A program made the position numbers and the translations under genes. The notes under the pieces were generated by a model. That model ran no database searches, was not told the DNA's origin, and was given only the letters and a program-made list of their open reading frames with translations. From the NCBI RefSeq assembly GCF_029962835.1, contig NC_080583.1, positions 68,309,158 to 68,373,157 on the forward strand: 64,000 nt of DNA. Reading direction: 5' to 3'. Below, piece after piece: positions 57,853 through 64,000 of the stretch (the stretch's first letter is position 1; every line of letters starts with the position of its first letter). Source of the stretch: Magnolia sinica. Its lineage: Eukaryota > Streptophyta > Magnoliopsida > Magnoliales > Magnoliaceae.

Positions 57853-58189
57853 AAGGTATTTTGTAATGTGATAGTGAACGATATAAATTGAATACGTTTG
57901 TTGCATTTTTTAAAATTACAAATTTATTAGTAATACGATTCGGACTTTGAAAGAATAGTAATAATCATGAAAATGGATACTGACCTTGAGCCTAACATGA
58001 AATAAATATGGTCAGTTCACTCAGTTATCGGTCAGCTCACATACAATTTATACACCTCTTCCATATCCATCACAACTCCGAATTGGCTTAATATATGATT
58101 AGCATGAGTTCACAATTAATAATCATGAGTTATCGATAGAGTGTAAACCTCCCCCTTGAGCAGTCTCAATTTAATTTTCAAAACAGTAA
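57853..58189. other. MULE 3' flank, no gene seen
   Basis: AT-rich DNA between the transposase end and array C. A single array-like phrase, gagcctaacatgaaataaat, sits near 57987-58006 in the reverse orientation. Confidence 0.5.
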
Positions 58190-58413
58190 ATTTCGGTCAA
58201 TTTCATTTGAAGCTCGGTGATTTTCATGTGAAGCTTGGTGAATTTCAAGTTTGGCTTAGTCAATTTCAAGTTAGGGTCGGTGAATTTCATGTTAGGCTCA
58301 GTCAATTTCATGTTAAGCTCTGTGAATTTCATGTTTGGATCAGTGATTTTCAAGTTGGGCTTGGTCAATTTCAAGTTAGGCTCGGTCAATTTCATGTGAA
58401 GCTCGGTGGATTT
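58190..58413. repeat. 21-bp repeat array C
   Basis: About ten units of the array A family (gtgaatttcatgttaggctc and variants), all forward. It is cut at 58413 by the LTR-like insertion and continues as array D at 60139. Confidence 0.9.
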
Positions 58414-60138
58414 TGAAAAGGTCGAGCTAACAGTCCTAGAGGGGGGGTGAATAGGACTGCCAAATTAAAATTTAAATGTGGAATAAAGAAGAAACTAGAC
58501 CAAGATAACACTTATCAATCTCAAATAGCAGAAATAAATGGCAACCTCAAATGCTCAAGTATTGAGAGGTTGATACAGATGTTGTTCTAAGGATAACCTT
58601 ACACCAAAAACCAATGGCTTATGGTAGGACAACCTGATTTATAGAACAGTCTGTGTATCAAAATCCTAAACTGATACAGAGGAAAAATAATAATAAAACA
58701 GAAATTAATTTCTACCGCTATTACAACATTCATCACATGTGCAGAAAGAAAATTACAATCATTCACCACAAATGCACAAAAATAAACATTCACCACAACT
58801 CCAGCAATTATAGTGGTTCGATTGTGTGTACACCAACTATTAGAAAACAACCACACAACTACTCCACTCCCAATATCCTCACCCACGGGATATCGGCTTT
58901 CACTATGAAATAGGTTTTCCAAGGTTCACTCAAAACCTTCACAATTGTGTTTTCAAAGGGCTACCACAATTAAAACCCCACTCACTGAGATTTTTTTGGC
59001 TATCTAAGTCAAAACCAAAATGAAAAATTTTCTGGCAATCTTACAAACCAAATACAGAAAATTGAAATGTACTTATCTAAAGATTCTCCTTTTAATGAAG
59101 CCCAGTATAACCAATTCAATGTAGACGTTCAATGTAAATGTTCAATGTCTAATCTCACATATGAAAGGGTTCTTAGGTCTAAATGATTTTTAGATTAAAA
59201 CAATCCTGAGCTAGCTTGATTTGATTTTGATCTCACAAAGGGTAAAATCAATATTCCCTTTTTAAAAGAAATAAAATTGAATAGAGATCTCAAAATTAAA
59301 TACAAAAAAACTATTAAAAGAATCTTAAATATTAACCAATTAGCTTCTAAATTGTGGGGATAAGTTTCTCAAAGTTGTAACTTGAATAGCTTTGAATGAA
59401 TTGAAAAACTCTGAAAATTGTCCTCAATTCATATGCAAAAATATTGTTCACTTGACTGGTCTAGTGGTCAGTTTGACTGGTCGAAGGACCAATAACTTTT
59501 CAAAATTTTTGGCTTGATAAGACAAGATCACCACTCGACTAGTCGAGTGGCCTGCTCGATTGGTCGAGCCCTGCACTCGACTGGTCGAGTGGGACCCAGA
59601 AATGTTGCTGGACTTTAAGTTGAGCCTGCTCGACTGGCCGAGCACTGTTCACTCGACTGGTCAAGGGTCCAACAGAAAATCCTGAAAATTCAAAACAAGC
59701 CTTGGACTGGTCGAGGGAATTCTTGGACTGGTCGAGCTAGTGTCTGGACTAGTTGAACCATGACTAGGATTGGTCGAAAAATTACTTATAAAATAATCAA
59801 ATGACTTATGATATTGTATGACCTATCCTAAGGTTAGTCTAAGGTCAAACAAATCTTACTTATGAGATTGATTCATCACATATCATTCTCTTAAAGTAGT
59901 TGAAGCTTGAAGACTTGATTTAGTACTTAAACTTCTTGTTCTTGAACTTCTTATTCTTGAAAGTGAACTTCTTGATGATGTTCTTGAATGTCTTGATCTT
60001 GTACTTGAATGTAGACAAGATTGGCAAGGATGACATGAAGTTGATCTTACAATAACCACTAAACAAGATACAGATTCCAAGAAGTTTTGGCATAACAAAA
60101 TTTGACAAACCTATGAGCTAGATAAGATAACATTTATA
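58414..60138. mobile_element. LTR-like insertion of 1.7 kb splitting the 21-bp array
   Basis: The sequence between arrays C and D is unrelated to them and is flanked by GATTT on both sides (58409-58413 and 60139-60143), a likely 5-bp target duplication. It begins TGAAAAGGTCGAGC followed by agtcctagaggggggtgaat, a phrase common in plant LTR sequences. It has a cluster of short palindromic motifs (ctcgactggtcgag) at 59450-59770 and a 'cttcttgttcttgaac' cluster near 59930-60000. No coding domains are seen. It is probably a solo copia-type LTR. The right end (tttata) is not the usual CA, so the boundary is less certain. Confidence 0.6.
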
Positions 60139-60387
60139 GATTTCATGTTAAGCTCTGTGAATTTCATGTTTGGATCGGTGAATTTCAAGTTGGGCTTGGT
60201 TAATTTCAAGTTTGGCTTGTTCAATTTCAAGTTGGGTCGATCAATTTCATGTTAGGCTTAGTGAATTTCATATTCGTCTCGATCAATATCACCATTGCCT
60301 CGGTCAATTTCATGTTTAGATTAGTCAATTTCAAGTTGGGCTCGCTGAATTTCATGTTTGGCTCGGTCAATTTATAGATAGGCTCGG
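60139..60387. repeat. 21-bp repeat array D (continuation of C)
   Basis: Forward units of the array A family (gtgaatttcatgtttggatc and variants), ending at 60387 where the second Athila LTR begins within a unit (ggctcgg|TGTTGAGGG). Confidence 0.9.
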
Positions 60388-62820
60388 TGTTGAGGGTCAA
60401 ATATTGCATATCAGACCCAGTTATTGCCTGGATTTACGAACATGATACCATTTAATGGCCTGCTTTAATCATGTTTGTGATGCAGAGTGTATTTACGAGC
60501 ATGGACTGAAAAGGAAGCTTAAAACATGGATTTAATGCTCTGATGACACTAAAGGCAAGGGACGGACTCTAGGGGACCAAGATCGATGAAATTACACGTC
60601 AGGGATCCGTGAAAATCAAGAAACTGAAGCTCAAGTGGCCTGAAAGTCAGTCAGAATGTGAGATCACTGGGTTTCCATCATCTGTTTGGCTCGAAACTTT
60701 ATACATGGTTTGAAGACCATAAATTAACCGTGCACTTCAAATTTCAGCCTTTGGATCCTTAGGGAAGTGGCCCAACGGATAAATCAGGCCACAAACCTCT
60801 GATTCGGGGCCGATTTGATCACTGGATATGCTTCCAACTTGGGCTCGACCTGTGAAATTATCTGGAAGAATGGATGGATGGAGTGGATTGCTCGAAACAT
60901 CACGGTGGGACCCATTTACATGGGATGAGTGTGCATAGCACACGTGCACTGGAGGTGCACTGAACGCAAAGTCGGGTCAAACCGACTTTGACCCGCACCG
61001 CCCGACCTTCCTGCACAGAGAAGGAAAATCTCTGTTTTTCCTTCGCAACAGGGCGTCCGCTGATGATGTAGTGGCCCACCATCATCATCCTCTTGGGTGA
61101 TCCGAGCCGTCCATCGTGTGAAGGCCACGATTTAATCCAAATATTCATTACTTTGATGTGTCTGCGCATGCATCCAGGCTCACAGCTACAAGGAATTCAC
61201 CACTACGTCGAGTGACGGTGTGGCCCATCCGAACCACGGTTTCTCTCCAAACTCGGGATCATGATCAAGGTCGGATGCAGAGGATCTTATATTGGATCTG
61301 CCTCTCCATGAGATCAGTCTAAGTGGACCCCACCATGCATCAGTGCAACCTCTGTTACGGACGTCCGTACAAACCGAACGCCGCCCGGCCTTCTCAGACT
61401 GTTGTGTGATCTCGATCAGCGTCGGATTGGTAATCCGGACCGTCCATGAGATTCATTTGGCCCCTATCATCACGGCCTAGGTGGAGAAATTTTACAATCC
61501 AATTTGAGATCAGTTTCGATCGTTTAAACGTCGGACGAACGGCGGCGAGAAAAGTCAGGTGGACCACATCAAAATCACTCCAAAACCAGTCATTCCCACC
61601 CGAAATCTCACCAAGAAGCTAATGGACGGAGTGGATTCTCTCGCCGACGCTGAACAGGGACCCACCAATCATCATAGCACAAGCCGTTTGCGCAGGCCGT
61701 GCGTCCGTAAAAACCGGATGCGGTTTTGACGTTATGGCCCACTAGAATGACCCATTCGACCGATCTGGACCGTCCATATGAAAGCCAAGGAAGAGCCAAG
61801 CAATGCCACGATGCCAAAATCCAAGGATATGAGCAAAATGTCCCGCAATTTTCGTCGAAACACAAGTCAGTTTGCGTGTGTTTCTGCTGCAAAAGGTGTT
61901 ACGCACGCTACCTGCGTAAACGGGACTTGCGCATTCTCTAACCACCGTGGGGAGGACTGATAAAAGGAGAAGAAGCTTTGGGCATCAAAGGGGAGGCTGG
62001 ACGTGAAAGGGAGAGCTGAAGAACGGCTGCTGGAACATGAGAGAGAGAGAAAGACAATAAGTTGTTTTCTTCTTTTCTTCTCTTTTTCGTTTTATTTTTC
62101 TTTTTATTTACTTTGGGTTCAGGCCAATTATGTGTGGCTAAACCTCTTCGCTAGGGCTAAGAGGTGAAGCCTGTAGCGAGATGGGAGATTCTATTTTGTG
62201 CCTTTAATTCAAAATTCATAAACTGAATTTGATTTTAGTTGATTATTAAAGGAATATTTTTCTTAGTCTTTAATGGTTTGTTGTGATTGAAATTACAATG
62301 GGTTTGCAATGGCTTTGAGTATTTCTTTCCCCTTTTTATGTTTATGAAGTCAGGAAGCCCTATTATTCATCATTGTTCCATGGGTATGATAGGATGACAG
62401 TACCCTTCCTGATCTTCATACATTGTTGGTTGGTTGGTAATTAGTTTAATTCTGTTGTTTACTTTGTCTCCTGGGCATGGTTTGGTGATGGAATCCATTC
62501 TAATTCAATTACCTTTCATCTCTTGAAAACTATATCAAAGGAAGTCTAGTTGATTTCCATGATTTTTGAAGCAGGCATAAGATCTCCCTGATCTCTACAA
62601 GTGGATCCTCTGAATCCCTAGTTTTCTTCCTTTGAATTGTTTAAGTTTAGATTAATATTTCACCATTATTCCTCAAATCACAATTGGTTTATATTTCATC
62701 TTAGCCTAGTTCTAGATCTGGTTATTTTCAGATAACGTACAGGTTTCAGTCCCTGTGGATTCGACCTCGGTCTTACCGAGTTTATTACTACATCACAACC
62801 CTGCACTTGGGGTGTGAACA
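60388..62820 (+). repeat. 5' LTR of the second Athila element (2,433 bp)
   Basis: TGTTGAGGGTC to GGTGTGAACA. The first ~550 and last ~700 bases align with the LTR at 32877. The middle (about 61000-62000) is longer and largely different, making this LTR about 376 bp longer. The end regions have many substitutions relative to the younger element. Confidence 0.92.
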
Positions 62821-62826
62821 AGTTTT

Positions 62827-62844
62827 TGGCACCGTTGCCGGGGA
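62827..62844 (+). promoter_or_regulatory. Primer-binding site of the second Athila element
   Basis: TGGCACCGTTGCCGGGGA, six bases after the LTR, equals the tRNA-Asp site of the first element except A for G at the fifth base. Confidence 0.9.
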
Positions 62845-63556
62845 TTGACGGTTACGTTTTCTGGAATTAACTATTTTTAGGATTAGTTTAAGATTAGGAT
62901 TTTTTTTCCTAACTTTAGGTTTAGATTTTCTATTTTAGAAACTAACCTGTTTTCCTGTTTTGTAGGATCTTGACATAAGTTTCTAAATTGGTAATTCCTT
63001 CCTAATTTCTTTACTTTTTCTACTTTTACAATTAGGGTTTAAATTTTAGAAATTTTTTAATTCTAGTATTTTCCTATTTTTAGGAAATAGTTTATTTTTA
63101 GAAACTTTCCTCTTTTTGTTTTTAGAAACTAGGTTAGTTATTTCCCTTTTTAGAAATTCTTTCTAATTTTGGCTCTTTTAGAATCTAACTTTATTTCCTA
63201 ATTTATTTTTAGAAATTTTCTACTTGTAGACTTTTGGTTTAAAAACTAACTTTCATATTTTGTAGGCCTTTAAGATAGAAATTTCGAATTCAGTAAGTTC
63301 TTTTTCTCCTTTCTATTTTTCAGTTCTCTTTTAGTAATTTACTTTCTAGTTTAGGATCTTCTTCTGTTAGAAACTATTTTTATTTCTATCTTTCTTTTTA
63401 AAGATTTTCTAATTCTAGACATTCTCTTTAGAACTGACTTGTTTGTTTTCTTTTGCAAGTCCTTAACTTAGGGGCTGCAATTTTGTAATTTCTTTCCAAC
63501 TCTCTCTCTCCTTCTTTCTAGATTTTCTTTTCCTTTCTTGGAATTAGGTTTCAAAT
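62845..63556 (+). other. Untranslated leader of the second Athila element
   Basis: A T-rich leader homologous to 34958-35717, with the same tagaaattttctaattctag-type phrases. No gene seen. Confidence 0.8.
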
Positions 63557-64000
63557 TTGATTATGGGCTGCGAGTATTTCATGCCCAAGTGGGCCCGTGA
63601 CAACACTCGACGTCTCTTGACTAAAGGAAGATTGGTTGAGGGGTTGACTATCCATCGCAGGACTAGACACCGCTCGAAATCCCCTGAGTTAACTGAAGTT
63701 ATGGTTGAAGACCAACCTCCTCTACTTCCACCCAGGGTGGAGGATACCCAAGATGAGAACGAGGTGCATCAGGCACCCCCGCCTCGTACTTTACGAGATT
63801 ATCTACAACCGGCGGGAGTGAGTACGCCCTCATGCATGATTTTTCCTGTAAACACAGGATAAATGGACATCAAGCCAGGAGTTATCCAACTCTTTCCCAA
63901 ATTCCATGGACTTGAATCAGAGAGTCCATATTTACATTTGAAAGAGTTCGATGAGATTATAGCTACATTATGTTTTCCTAATGTATCTGAGGATACAATC
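63557..64000 (+). pseudogene. Athila gag, 5' part with premature stop
   Basis: Encodes the same segment as the gag of the first element (MPKWARD, 'SRTLRDYLQPAGV'-like PPRTLRDYLQPAGV, FPVNTG). It then meets TAA at 63860-63862, where the first element has CAA (Gln) in the phrase acaggacaaatgg. After the stop the homology continues (MDIKPGVIQL, ESESPYLHLKEFDEI) to the window end, so this is a nonsense mutation and not the end of the gene. Confidence 0.9.

Larger units (their letters stand above)
60388..64000 (+). mobile_element. Second Athila element, 5' part (runs off the window)
   Basis: A related but older or divergent Athila: LTR 60388-62820, primer site, leader, and the start of gag to the window end. 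Its left flank is array D; the right flank and target duplication lie outside. Gag is interrupted by a nonsense codon, so the visible part is already inactive. Confidence 0.93.

Overview
The window is plant nuclear DNA, not microbial. The evidence is intron-containing genes, plant-type Ty3/gypsy (Athila) and Ty1/copia elements, CACTA and Mutator-like DNA transposons, a primer-binding site matching plant tRNA-Asp, and a telomere-like TTTAGG repeat. The abundance of dispersed 'gtgggccccac' elements and solo LTRs suggests a large woody-angiosperm genome. A magnoliid is my guess, at low confidence. Nearly all of the window is nested repeats. One host gene looks intact: an LRR receptor kinase on the minus strand at 45664-50746.

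Layout. 1-4735: right-hand part of a CACTA transposon ending in a hairpin repeat array, with a broken first exon resembling a UBP1-type RNA-binding protein to its left. 4736-6809: inverted Athila-type solo LTR lying in an older LTR fragment (to 7175). 7176-13642: decayed coding-like DNA of unknown identity, split by a probable solo LTR (9037-12188). 13643-28476: one probable giant CACTA (14.8 kb, TGA target duplication) carrying a telomere-like satellite, exon-like fragments, a large foldback repeat and AT-rich tandem repeats. 28480-32871: short DNA-element remnants, one of them split by a 2.7 kb solo LTR, then an (AT)n tract.

32877-44503: a complete, very young Athila retrotransposon. It has 2.06 kb LTRs differing by four substitutions and one indel, a TGGAG target duplication and a tRNA-Asp primer site, but its gag-pol is broken by frameshifts. 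44509-50850: the receptor-kinase gene; its 1.9 kb intron holds a MITE and a 5'-truncated LINE. 51650-52794: a copia 3' remnant. 54290-60387: a decayed Mutator-like element associated with unusual 21-bp repeat arrays. One of these arrays was split by a 1.7 kb LTR-like insertion, and a second Athila element (60388 to the window end) then inserted into it.

There is no operon-like cooperation between genes here. The functional units are the receptor kinase and, potentially, transcription from LTRs and long inverted repeats. I found no tRNA, rRNA or CRISPR. The strongest candidates for something undescribed are the giant telomere-repeat-bearing CACTA, the self-inverting 21-bp arrays around the MULE, and the receptor kinase's RD-type catalytic loop.
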